The translations under genes were made by a program, and so were the position numbers. From positions 19,830,998 through 19,894,997 of the forward strand of contig ML682007.1 of assembly GCA_007922195.1 (NCBI GenBank): a stretch of 64,000 nucleotides of DNA, in the 5' to 3' direction. Shown here piece after piece: positions 32,230 through 42,539 of the stretch (its first letter is position 1; every line of letters begins with the position of its first letter). Source of the DNA: Podocnemis expansa (taxonomy: Eukaryota; Chordata; Testudines; Podocnemididae). Below the pieces are notes generated by a model, which ran no database searches, was not told the DNA's origin, and saw only the letters and a program-made list of their open reading frames with translations.

Positions 32230-35118
32230 TCACCTCATCCATTTCAAATTACCATTAGGTGCTCTCTGGAAAATTCTGTATGGCTGGTAGTGGTTGTTGA
32301 CAAGCTGAGGAAGGCTACAGTGGTCTGGGGAGAAGAGTGTGGCCTACTGGCCAAATAAGCTGTTGCATGTTTCAGTCTCTGTTCCGTCGTTGATGCATGT
32401 TGTCACTTCTGTGCTCTGTAACTTTTTTTTTCCCATCTGAGAACTAGAGATAATGAACCTTAACCAATACTAGGATGAGGTGGTTGTAGAGGCCTAGTTA
32501 ATATTTCAGAGCACTTTGGACACATTTAATAATTCTGCTTTTGTTCCAACAGCCCATTTAGTGCACCTTGCAGTCAGGGGATGATACTGAATTAGCTGGT
32601 GAGCATATGTGTGGAGGGAAGGGGATGGATGGAGGATGAACCATGGTTCCCTGCCATTTCCCAGCCTTCTCTGCTGTCTCCTCATCCACTTAATCTGGGC
32701 CAGGGGGTATCAAGGGAGCAGCTATATCTCTCCAACTCATGGCTGGAGCCATCATCCAAGAAGAATCTACTTTATCTGAAAGGGGAAGTAAGGGTGGGCC
32801 TGCCTAAAGACTAGAGATAATCAACCCTTTAATGATGAGAAACACGAGTGTCTAGAGGACCCAATGTTGTTATTAACAACAAGGAAAACAATGGCAGCAA
32901 ACCCAACACCTCAAATTAATTAGTTTGCTCCATTTATTCATTCTTTTTTGCTTTTTCTTTACACTATGCCAAGTGACAGATAAACCATGAAGTCTTCTGG
33001 TGCATTTGATTCTGTAACCCCTTCCTTTCTTCTCTCTATCAGTTTCTTCTCTCGACCAAAGTGGTACTCCTCCCCTTTAGAAAATGTCTGGTCCCTTTAT
33101 GACCTTTGGGTCTCAGTACATTTTATTACAGCTTTTGTTTGTTTATTAAATAACATAGAATAGCAATAATAATCAGAGTGTAGCCTGAGGAGCCAAAAAT
33201 AGGAAACCAAAGAGAGACTCAGGGCCTCAGGCTTGGCATGCCAGAACATTTTTAGATGATTAAGACAAAAAAGGCATGTTTTAAAAAAAAAAAAAATCAC
33301 AAGAAGCCCAAAGACTTCTGAAAAGAAAAATGACAAACACTGCGTGCAGTGCTTACCATTCTTCACTTAAGTTCAAGCTCCAGGCAAAAATAGCATCATG
33401 CACAGGATGCTCTGCTGCAGCATTGTTAGTACTGAATCACACAGGGAATGTGCTTGAGTGACATTCCAGGGCACAGACAAGCGCACAGGCCCAGCCTGCT
33501 GTTTGCAAGTCTGACCTTCCTCTTCTTTGCCTGGATCATAAAACAAAGGTCCTGTCAGCCAGGGCCACTTACTGTAAATCTCAGGATGTTAACCCAATGT
33601 TCCATTGGATTTTGTATTCTGCCTCCTTGCTATGCCCCTCTCTGGATTAGATGCTGCTCGCAGAACTCTGTTTTCTGTCTTATGCCGATACACAGTCTGC
33701 TGGTGCTGCGTGTGACCAGGCTTCGCTTCATTGGTAGTTCTGCCCTTCCAGTTGCTGCCTGCAGTGTGACCTGCATAGCAATTTGCTTGGCTTTCAGGTA
33801 TTGCAGTCTAGTAGTGTGCAGTAAAGGCTACCATGTAAACGTCAGATGCTGTCCTTGTTGGCCAGGGTCTTCGCTTCAGGGCTGGTTGAGAATCAGAGGG
33901 GAAAAAGGAGAGGCAAGTTTTACCTCCCCTACTCAGGGGATGCGTGGGGCCTGTATGACTTGGTGCAAAACAAAGGCTTTTTTGGGCTGTGCTTGGTTGC
34001 ACTCTTCAAGTCAGTAGCTCCTATGTGGCTTGTCTTTCTGGGGTTGGAGGTCTACCCTGTCTGTGGCTACTCCTGCCCCTAATATGTCTCCTCCCTTCAG
34101 GACTACCCTGGTTCTGCCTCTGCTTCACTATTAGCCCACTCCAAAATGCCCCCTGTTCTCCAGAGTCCTGTGAAGGCTTCCCCTGTTGTGTACTTGGTGA
34201 TGGTAGGGCATGTGCTCTGTATGGAGAGGAAGTTGCAGGCTTGGTGCCTTGCTTCATAAAGTGACCATACAACAGAGATGAATTTTCCTGAGGGTCTCTG
34301 TAGGATGCAGAAAAGGGTGAAAGAGTGAGGCTGTTTCCTGGCTGCCCTAGGTGTGTAATGGTCGCCACGTAGGGCATGGTTCACTCTCACCCTGAGGGAC
34401 ATCCGCTCCCCAAAGCCCAGTCAAAGTATCCTATGGTCCTGCCCTCCTCTGCCCCCTGTGTGCCCCATTTCCAGTGAGCAACTGAATTGCCTTAGGGTTT
34501 GCTATGAGAGGCCCTGCACACAAAGGTGGAACAGGATTTCCCCCTCTGAATACAGAGACTTTACATCAGATAAAATTCAGTTCTCTGCTGCCTTATTGAA
34601 CTACTGAGCACTGTTACCCTTTGATCAAGCTGGCTCTAATCGCACCAGTGTGTTCTTCCTTTTAGTCATTCATAGATATGCCATGTAACAGGCCTGGACT
34701 CGGTTTTACACCATAAACATTTTCAGGAGGACATTAAAAGAGCCCATATTTTGGCCCAGTATTTCAAACTCCAGCTACATGTGACTCACTTAAACTCCAT
34801 GGCAGGGCCAGGTGAGGAAATTCAATCTCTGAACTCATATTTCTGCACATTTTACCTGGGAGCCAAGATCCTCTGGCTCTTGGGCTATGAAGATGGATCA
34901 GATGAAAGAAATCTTTCTTTTTAGATTTCTTCTTTAGTTCAGAACATTACTACATGATGCGAAGGTGAATTCTGGCCCTAGAAAGCTCTCCTAGAGGATG
35001 AAGGAAGATCTTTATAAGATGTGTGTAGGATGTAATCTCTCTCTCTAATGCCTGAATTTTATCAAATGTCCTTTCTAGCTGTTCTCTACATTCCCCCCAC
35101 CCTTTTCCTTCACAGGCT
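32230..35118. other. No gene recognised
   Basis: About 2.9 kb. A 189-codon plus-strand frame at 33,448-34,017 is hydrophobic and Cys-rich but shows no domain, and frames on the other strand overlap it. I regard these as chance. Confidence 0.45.
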
Positions 35119-35122
35119 TCTT

Positions 35123-35467
35123 GACTATGTCTACACTAGAGGGCTCAGGTAAGTCGACTTAGTAAGGTCATATTAAGTTGGCTTGGACAGGCCCCTTTTG
35201 TTTAATTCAGCTTTATAAAGTTGACTTAAGCCAGAGGACCCATTTAAAATTGACTTTATTAAGGCTTTAAATGGGTCCCCTGGGTTAAGTGGACTTTACA
35301 AAGTTGACTTCAATGGCTCTCCTGCCTTAAGTTGACTCTAAGTCAACTTAAATAGCTACATTTTGTTAAGCTGACTTAACCCTTAAAGGCAACTTTAAGG
35401 ATGAGAGTTATTAAGTCCACTTAAGCGACTGCTTAAGTCAACTTAAGCTGCCAGTGCAGACATACCC
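35123..35467. mobile_element. MITE built of GTCGAC-like palindromes (copy 2)
   Basis: This 345-bp element starts GACTATGTCTACACTAG and ends CAGTGCAGACATACCC. Its 3-bp target duplication is CTT at 35120-35122 and 35468-35470. The body is runs of AAGTCGACTT, AAGTTGACTT and AGTCAACTT. It is older than the 20.2 kb copy, since most palindromes carry changes. Confidence 0.82.
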
Positions 35468-35474
35468 CTTGTGT

Positions 35475-36095
35475 TTTATAGCATCAATTCCTCACCTAAA
35501 AGAAGCGTGTTAAATGCCTCATTGCTTACACTTCTGCTTTCATTTTTGGGAGCTTTTCTTTCTGTTCTCCAGTTCTTTGAACCCCTTTCCCACACCCTTT
35601 CTTCTCCTCCCCCATGGATCTTCTCACCAGTCTCTTTGTCTTGGTGTTGACTGGATTTCACTGTGAACACCTTTGAGGTAGGCAGGGAGTGCGTCTTATT
35701 CTATATCTTGCTAAGCTTTATGTAGATTTTTGATATCAGATAAATACCAAACTAACAATCATGTGCTGTCCATAAAGTGAATTATTTGAGTGAAAATCCA
35801 CATTTGGGCCTCAGTCCTGCTCATATAACTCTAGTCACTTGAGAAATCCCAGCAAACTCACATGAATAAAGTTACTCCTGGATGCATTAGCTGGAGTAGG
35901 GCTTTGGTTTGTCTGGGGAGATGAACAAACTCTGCAGGCCAACTCTGTTATCTTGCAGGTAGCCAGCAATGAAAAAGCGTTGCCCCAGAAGATGTGATTT
36001 TGTTACCTGTATGGTTCTGACTGCTGTGTACCTACATGGACTCATCACTGCCCACATAAGAGCCAGAGGCAAGTTTTTAGCAGACAGATGCAGTT
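35475..36095. other. No recognised feature
   Basis: No gene or nameable repeat. Confidence 0.4.
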
Positions 36096-36099
36096 CATT

Positions 36100-36311
36100 T
36101 AAACATGGAATCATGTGGCACTTAAAGACTAACAGATTTATTTTTCGCATGAGCTTTCGTGGGAGAAAATCCCACTTCGTCAGATGCTTCGAAGATGGGT
36201 GAACTTACAGATTTTCTCCCACAAAAGCTCATGTGAAAAATAAATCTGTTAGTCTGTAAGTGCCACATGAATTGCCCCCCCCCCCGACTAGACTAACATG
36301 GCTATCCCTTT
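36100..36311. mobile_element. Fold-back PLE terminal repeat with intact head
   Basis: The left arm (about 36,108-36,172) and right arm (about 36,211-36,273) are near-exact reverse complements. The loop holds TCAGATGCTTCGAAGATGGG. The right side continues through a C-run into GACTAGACTAACATGGCTAT, the inverted head found at other copies. In the left arm, read on the minus strand, the CTGATGA box is CTGACGA and GAAA is kept. Confidence 0.82.
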
Positions 36312-36319
36312 CAAAATTG

Positions 36320-36940
36320 AAATTTGAACATGATCTTAGATACATCTAGTTGGGCATGGGGCAGTGGTTATCAAGCCACATAACTGCATTTTCAATCCTG
36401 CACCCAGACTCTGATGTTGGAGATACTAGGATTTAGGGAAGGAGCTTGGTCTATTCGAGGTAGCACCTTTGTTTTCTGAGGCTCACATTACTGAGAGATG
36501 GGTTTGATTTTGAAGCAAATATGAAAATATTTTCGTTGTAAGTATGTGAAAGAAATGACGGAGGAAAAGAGCAGCCATTTCTGTTCTGAAAGCAAGGATC
36601 ATTACAGGCTGAGGGTTAGAATTAGAATAGAACAAGGGAGAAAATTTTAAAAGCCTAGGTGATTTAGGGGCTCTTTCAATAGGATTTGTGCTCTTAGGTC
36701 TTATAAGTGCCTTTGAAATTCCCTCTCCAAGGATTTGAGAGGCAGCAATGTGTACCTGCTATCTATGAGGAGTTACTAAGGGGACATGGAGAATTTAGTT
36801 CATTTTCTAATGTTGGGGCATTTCTATCACAGGCCTTAAGTGGTGGGGAGCTGCCCCAGTTTATGCCATCAATGGCCCATTTTCCCACACTGCTTCCTAC
36901 TATAGACAGGCAAGACTGCTATAAGTTGCATTTTGCTCTG
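36320..36940. other. No recognised feature
   Basis: No gene or nameable repeat. Confidence 0.4.
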
Positions 36941-36943
36941 TTT

Positions 36944-37035
36944 CAAAAGGGTAGTCATGTTGTTCTAGTTCAGCAAAGCAAGCAAAGAGTCCTGTGGCAC
37001 TTAAAGACTAAGAAATTTATTTATTGCATGAGCTC
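36944..37035 (-). mobile_element. PLE terminal repeat fragment (head end)
   Basis: AAAAGGGTAGTCATGTTGTT, then CTAGTTCAGCAAAGCAAGC and CTGTGGCACTTAAAGACTAA. It is cut at TTGCATGAGCTCTGG, where a GC-rich block begins. Confidence 0.75.
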
Positions 37036-37044
37036 TGGTACAAC

Positions 37045-37395
37045 TGGACCTGGCTACGGGGCTGGTTTGTCCATAGAGGCGACCTAGGCTGTTGCCTAGG
37101 GTGCCAACTGGCAGGGGGCATCAAAGGCTGGGCTGGGCAAGGGCTGGGGCCAGCAAGCCTTGCACCTTGCTCTGCCAGCATTGGGCCCCAGGCAGGGAGC
37201 CAGCCAGACTTGGATGGGGGAGCGGTGGTAGGAGCTGGCCCTGCCACTGTGATTTGGCTTGGCAGCCCGCACAGCGCCCACCCACCACCTTCTCAGGCTT
37301 TGGGGAGGGCTGCCAACAAAGGAGGGGGAGCGCCAAAATCACAGACACATAGGGCACGAAAAAGCCTTGGGCTGGCCCTGCCTGGCTACCCTGAA
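37045..37395. mobile_element. GC-rich DNA transposon relic inserted in a PLE end
   Basis: It starts near CGGGGCTGGTTTGTCCATAG and ends near GGGCTGGCCCTGCCTGG, with weak inverted ends. Overlapping frames on both strands (up to 126 codons) reflect GC content. It lies directly against the PLE fragment. No target duplication is visible. Confidence 0.4.
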
Positions 37396-37399
37396 AGCT

Positions 37400-38945
37400 G
37401 ATGATGGCAACACCTGGTGGGGATAAGATGGTACAAGGCTTCATGTAGTCTGTTTCTTGAGCTGTTTTCTGTTGCCCGTATTTTGTCTTTGGCTGCACAG
37501 GCAGTTGTTTCCCTGAAAGGGACGGGAGAAAGAGTCCTTTACCTATGAGTTAAGAAGCTCTGATGCTTCCTTAAACAGGGGAGGGCACACTTTCATGGGA
37601 AGGGTAGAAGTGATGAATGCAGACTGTTTTTCTTGAAATGGCTTAAAAATCTTTTGCAGCTTGCGTGCATGGAAACTTGGAATGGAAATGACTCAGCTGT
37701 AGAATTGGTTGCAAATTTTCATTTGACACATTCATTTGTATGAAGAATGGCTATTTGGTCAAAACTCCATGATATGTTTTCAGGATTTATCAAATCCTCA
37801 AAGTCCTGAAAACATACAATGGGGAAGGAGGACTGGGGATTGTGATGAGGTCTGCTAAAGTGACTATAAGTAATTAGTTGTTTTACTGCAAGTCTTTGTC
37901 ATAGGCAAACAAACACTTGCACCAAATAATAAATGATGTGAATGGTAATTGATCTGGTTGCTTCGGTTCTGACTTCAGTACAGACATGCTTTCTATAGCC
38001 TTTCCAAGTGAGATCTTCTAAAAAGGTCTACCATAGCAGTGCAGGTGCATATAATCCCTACCCTACTGCATTGATCTAATTATTTGTATGCTCCCTAGTG
38101 CATACTCAGAATTCATTCAGAGCCAATTTATATCTGAAAGCTAGATATGTCCCGTCCTGTAGGTTAGAAGCAATGAGGCCATTGTTAGTGCATGACACTG
38201 GGTTAGAATCCTATCCATACTGCTCCTGCAAACCCATCCCTTCCCTTTGTCCCTACGCTGTCACCCTTTTACAAGGCAGAGCTCGGTGGCACCACTCAAT
38301 ATGTTTGGCAAGCAGTGCCCAGGTGATCCGGAGCAGCTCATTATCATAAATGCCACTCAATGTTACATTTTTGCATTGAAGCACCTGAGTCACATCGAAA
38401 AGAGGGGTCAAAACACACTCTGCCTGGCCATATGAAAAGCTTTTATAAATATTCTCTTTCTTCCTAATGACAGGAAATTTTTGTGCTTGCTGATTTTTCT
38501 AAATGCTTTAAAAAGAACAAACTTATTTTCTGTTAAGAACCATGAATGCCATATTTATAGTTGCCAGTTTTCTGGTAGTTACCAATCACACGCCTTCCTC
38601 TTTATTGTAAAAGACACACATGCACAGCAATTAACATGAAGCTCAGCTGCTGCCCAGACATTTTTCAGCAATCTTCCTAAGTCTTTCCCAGTGCAAAGCA
38701 AACAAAAAAGCAGAAAAAGAAAGGTGAAGTCAGCTTCTTTCCCTAGACCAGATCTGTTCACCTAACACATCTCTCTTGTGCCCATTCCCATGCTATATCT
38801 CAATGTCTGATTAGCCATCATGAAAAGTAGGCAGAAAGGCAACTGATTGCTTAAAAAAGAAAAAGCCTGGGTTGACAGTGTAACTGGGATATCATCTGCC
38901 TAGACAAAGCAAAGCAATTCTCAATCAGTTCAAAGAGCCAACATA
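37400..38945. other. No gene recognised
   Basis: About 1.5 kb with no nameable gene or repeat. Confidence 0.45.
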
Positions 38946-38959
38946 TCCTTCCGCATATC

Positions 38960-38997
38960 CCTTCCAACCCTATGATTCTATTCTATTCTATTCTAAT
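38960..38997 (+). mobile_element. CR1 3' tail with expanded ATTCT microsatellite
   Basis: CCCTTCCAACCCTATGATTC is the end of a CR1-type 3' terminus. It runs into four ATTCT units at 38,975-38,994. Confidence 0.6.
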
Positions 38998-38999
38998 AG

Positions 39000-39298
39000 A
39001 TAAGTGACTTGAACTACTTTGCTAAAACTTCTGTTTCCAAACCTCACTCAATAAGACATGATGTAATTCACTGTCAGACTAGTGGGAAGTTGAACACCTG
39101 ATCTATCACTTTCAATAAGGCAGGTTTTCAACAATGTGGAAAAGAAACAAGACAGAGTAAAAGAATGAAACAAAGAAGCTGATAGAGATAAGCTTACATC
39201 ATGCCAATTTCTGATACCCTCTCACACTGAATAGCATCTTATTTCTTGAGCAGTTCTATTTAAATCAGAAGGCAAGATTCTATTCAGTCTATAGAAAG
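39000..39298. other. No recognised feature
   Basis: No gene or nameable repeat. Confidence 0.4.
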
Positions 39299-39306
39299 AT
39301 TTAAAA

Positions 39307-39485
39307 CAGGGGTCTCAAACACATGGTCCATGGGCCGCATGTGGCCCCCAAAGTTATTTCCTGTGGCCCGTAATGACACTGTCATTACCAATATTTGCAA
39401 TATCATTATATGAAAAGATTTCAGTGGTGTGGCCCTTGTGTGGTCCTCAGGCAGCCCTCATGGTGATTTGAGTTTGAGACCCCTG
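39307..39485 (+). mobile_element. hAT-type MITE, family B
   Basis: This 179-bp element runs from CAGGGGTCTCAAACACATGG to GAGTTTGAGACCCCTG, near-perfect inverted ends. A perfect 8-bp target duplication, ATTTAAAA, lies at 39299-39306 and 39486-39493. It is noncoding. Confidence 0.93.
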
Positions 39486-39499
39486 ATTTAAAACTTCTC

Positions 39500-41025
39500 C
39501 CTCTCACTGAAGTGCCCTGAGCGAGATCTGATTGTTGGTTCCATTGGGTGAAACTCCATGACTGTGAATCTTTACAGTCATTTTAAGCTGGAGGAAAGCA
39601 AGAAAATGGTACTTTCAGGAAGAGCGGCTATCATGGTGAAGACTGGCACTGGTGTAGTTATCTTCAACTATTGCTCACAGAGAGCTGTCAGCATGGCAGC
39701 CCCACTTCATTTAATTTCTTCTGAAATTATTTCCCCTTAACTTCAAACATTACTAGTTCCCAGGAAGAGAAGCATATCAATAGCTGGCACTGTGAGTTTG
39801 ACTGCTAACCGTTGCTAGAGCATAACATGTTTACTCATAAGTCCAGTTAAACAAATAGGCTTCCAACTAGAGAGGCAGGGCTTTTATCTTGATGTCTAGT
39901 GAGAGTACAAACACTTGAATCATTCTCCCCAGTATTTCAGGCTAGACTTTCTTTTGTTGTTATAGTCTGTTTCTCTGTGTAATCAGTCTTAAAACAATGT
40001 GACTCAAGAGCAGAGCTGGGGTTACTCCAGGGTTGAATGCCAGTTATTTATGGGGGAGTAGGGGCACTTCTTCTGTTTAAAATATCAGACTGACAAAAGT
40101 CACTTTCAGTTAGTGAAAGAGCTTCCAGGTATCTCTCTTCTTCAGATTAAATTAGAATCCACTCTTGTTTCTGGCAGAGGGGCTCCAAGAAATCTGACCA
40201 GTACAGAAGTAAAGTCATTAAAGTAGTATGCATTGTATGGGGTGCAATTTTCTAACTGTAAAATCCATAATTAGTCTTGACTTTTTCTGAAATTTGCTGC
40301 TCATTTTGGATTTGGCTCTAGTCTGAAAGCTTTGACTGGAAGTGGGGTTGTCATTAATTATGTGGAAAAGCTGCTCTTCTGGATAAAGCACATGACTGGG
40401 AAACAGCCTGAATTCCTCTCCCACTCAGCTATTCTACAGAAGTCCAGTGTGAAGTCTCTGTGATTCAGATTCCCAGTCTGCAAGGAGAAGATAATGATTC
40501 TGACCCGCTTCACAGGGCCACTGTGTGGCTGAGTCTGTTAATGTTTGTAAAGTACTTTGAAGATGTAAGTGCGAAGAATTTGTATGAATCTTATTATTTA
40601 GGGCTCGTTAAAAGCCAAGACTTCTTTCTGGAAATGTTTTGGCAAAAAAAAGAAAAAAAAATTGTTCTTCTTTTGTTAAAAACAAAATCTGGAAAATATT
40701 GACTGTGTCTTCTTGTATTATTTATTAACTGGACACCATCAACGTTACTTAGGAGAAATATTTGGCCTAACTTTTTGTATTCGTTTTACTAAGTACCTGC
40801 AGTTGTTGATGCAAATGTTATTCCCCAGACAAAGGCTTCAGAAATCCTTACAAAATAAATAGAAGTTTTAAAAAAAAAATAAGCTAATGCCAATGGCTCA
40901 GTAACACGAATAGCTGCAGATATAAAAGAAAAATAGATCTTGACAAGCCCTCCCTCACCACTCTTACCTTCTAACACCTGAATTGTTAGGATTTCTAAAA
41001 ATATCTTTGACCTGCCATTGTAAAT
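39500..41025. other. No gene recognised
   Basis: About 1.5 kb without a nameable feature. Confidence 0.45.
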
Positions 41026-41029
41026 ACAT

Positions 41030-41165
41030 GAAAACAACGAGAGTCCTGTGCCACCTTTAAAGACTAACCAATTTCTTCGGTCATAAGCTTTTGAGGACTG
41101 CAACCCACTTCATCAGATGCACCACTTCATCAGCAGATTTTTGCTATATACAGACTAACTCAGTT
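41030..41165 (-). mobile_element. PLE terminal repeat, variant subfamily
   Basis: AACGAGAGTCCTGTGCCACC, then TTTAAAGACTAACCAATTTC, GGTCATAAGCTTTTGAGGAC and ACCCACTTCATCAGATGC. The stem region differs from the other copies (GTTGCAGTCC in place of TTCTCCCAC), so it is a second, older subfamily. A short repeat of ACTTCATCAG follows. Confidence 0.7.
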
Positions 41166-41169
41166 ATCG

Positions 41170-42245
41170 CTCTGTAAATCCATGGAGATTGCTGGATAAC
41201 ATTGTTGTTATAAGAATCCTTTGTGTAGATCATTTATGATGTCTGTGTCATAGTCTCCATAAAAGGGTGGACAGAGAAGGTACCTAAAGTGATTAGATAA
41301 ACCTTAGCTGTAAGTGATACAGCGCCCTTGACATATCAGTAAAACTGGCTATTAAAGCTTCAAGATGCATTAGTGGAGATGTCAGATAAGACATCAGAGT
41401 CATCAAGATGGGCAGGAAGGAACATCTGTAAATCATATGTCATGTAGAAACATCTGACTTTATTTAAGGCAACTTCATGATAAAACAAACTGGAGGGATA
41501 TACAGACCTCTGAACCATTTAACAGAGAGTCTCTTGTAGTCATTAGACACTAGTTTTTGGGGCTAAAAGGTTCCACACTATGTATGGAAATATCATTTGC
41601 AATCGTGCTCTAAGTGAAGTGTTCAAGTCTTTGTAAGTTTTGTCTGGGGCTGGCTGAGATGACTTGCTAATATTATCATGAATAAAGGCAATGAGTTTAG
41701 TTTGCCATTGTTCCTGAGGTCCTTTCATTCAGAAATATGTTCAGGAACCCTGGAGGTTTTACATATTTAAGAACAGACAACTCCACACCTGAAAATCTGC
41801 AATGAGAAAGCCAATGTTTATTTTGTTTCTCTCCTGTTCAATATCTTGGACAGCTCAAACTTTTCCTGTCTAGATCTCCTAGGGTTTGTACTACTGCTCA
41901 TCCCCAAGACATCTGTATACTAACCACTACACAGGCTGACAAACTGAGATCCCTAATGGACTTCATTCATGAGGAGTGCTGTTTTCAGATCCCTCAGTCA
42001 CAAACACGTGCAGGCTGTTTCCCTTCTACCACATATGTATTTAATCTTCAGCCTCAACACCGCACAGAGCATTAGCCTCATGTATACAGGAGAAGGCTGC
42101 CATACAACTTCTCTTCCAACTCCTATCTAAGCTTCTCATGATTAGGAAATCCCTCCCAGATATATATCCACCCAGTTACTGAGACAATTGACTCATTAGC
42201 CCAGAAATTAACACCAGCTACCATTAATCTCCATTGGGAACTTGC
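41170..42245. other. No recognised feature
   Basis: No gene or nameable repeat. Confidence 0.4.
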
Positions 42246-42252
42246 TGACAAA

Positions 42253-42534
42253 GGCCTGGTCTACACTATAGGGTAAGTTGATGGGAGATACACAATTTGT
42301 GTGCTGCAGAATGTATATCTCCCATTGACATAGTTAATATGACTTATTGCACTGTCTTCACTTGGCTATGTCGACTGGGAGTGTTGCACCACTTGAAGGG
42401 GTGGAGTTACTGTGTCAATGGGAGAGCACTTCTGGGATCAGTTGAACGGGTCTACATTGGCCAGTCAATCATTCCTGCTGCATCAATCCATGGGGATTGA
42501 CGCAGAATTTTCAGTGTAAACATTCAGTCAGGTC
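42253..42534. mobile_element. GTCTACAC-type nonautonomous transposon, old
   Basis: It starts GGCCTGGTCTACACTATAGG. The right end is worn (TCAGTGTAAACATTCAGTCA). The interior holds repeated CATTGACATAG and TCAATGGGAGA segments in both orientations. The end is approximate. Confidence 0.45.
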
Positions 42535-42539
42535 TTCAG

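Noticed and set aside
33448..34017. 189-codon hydrophobic frame
   Set aside because: Cys- and Leu-rich without a coherent membrane or domain pattern; overlapping frames exist on both strands.
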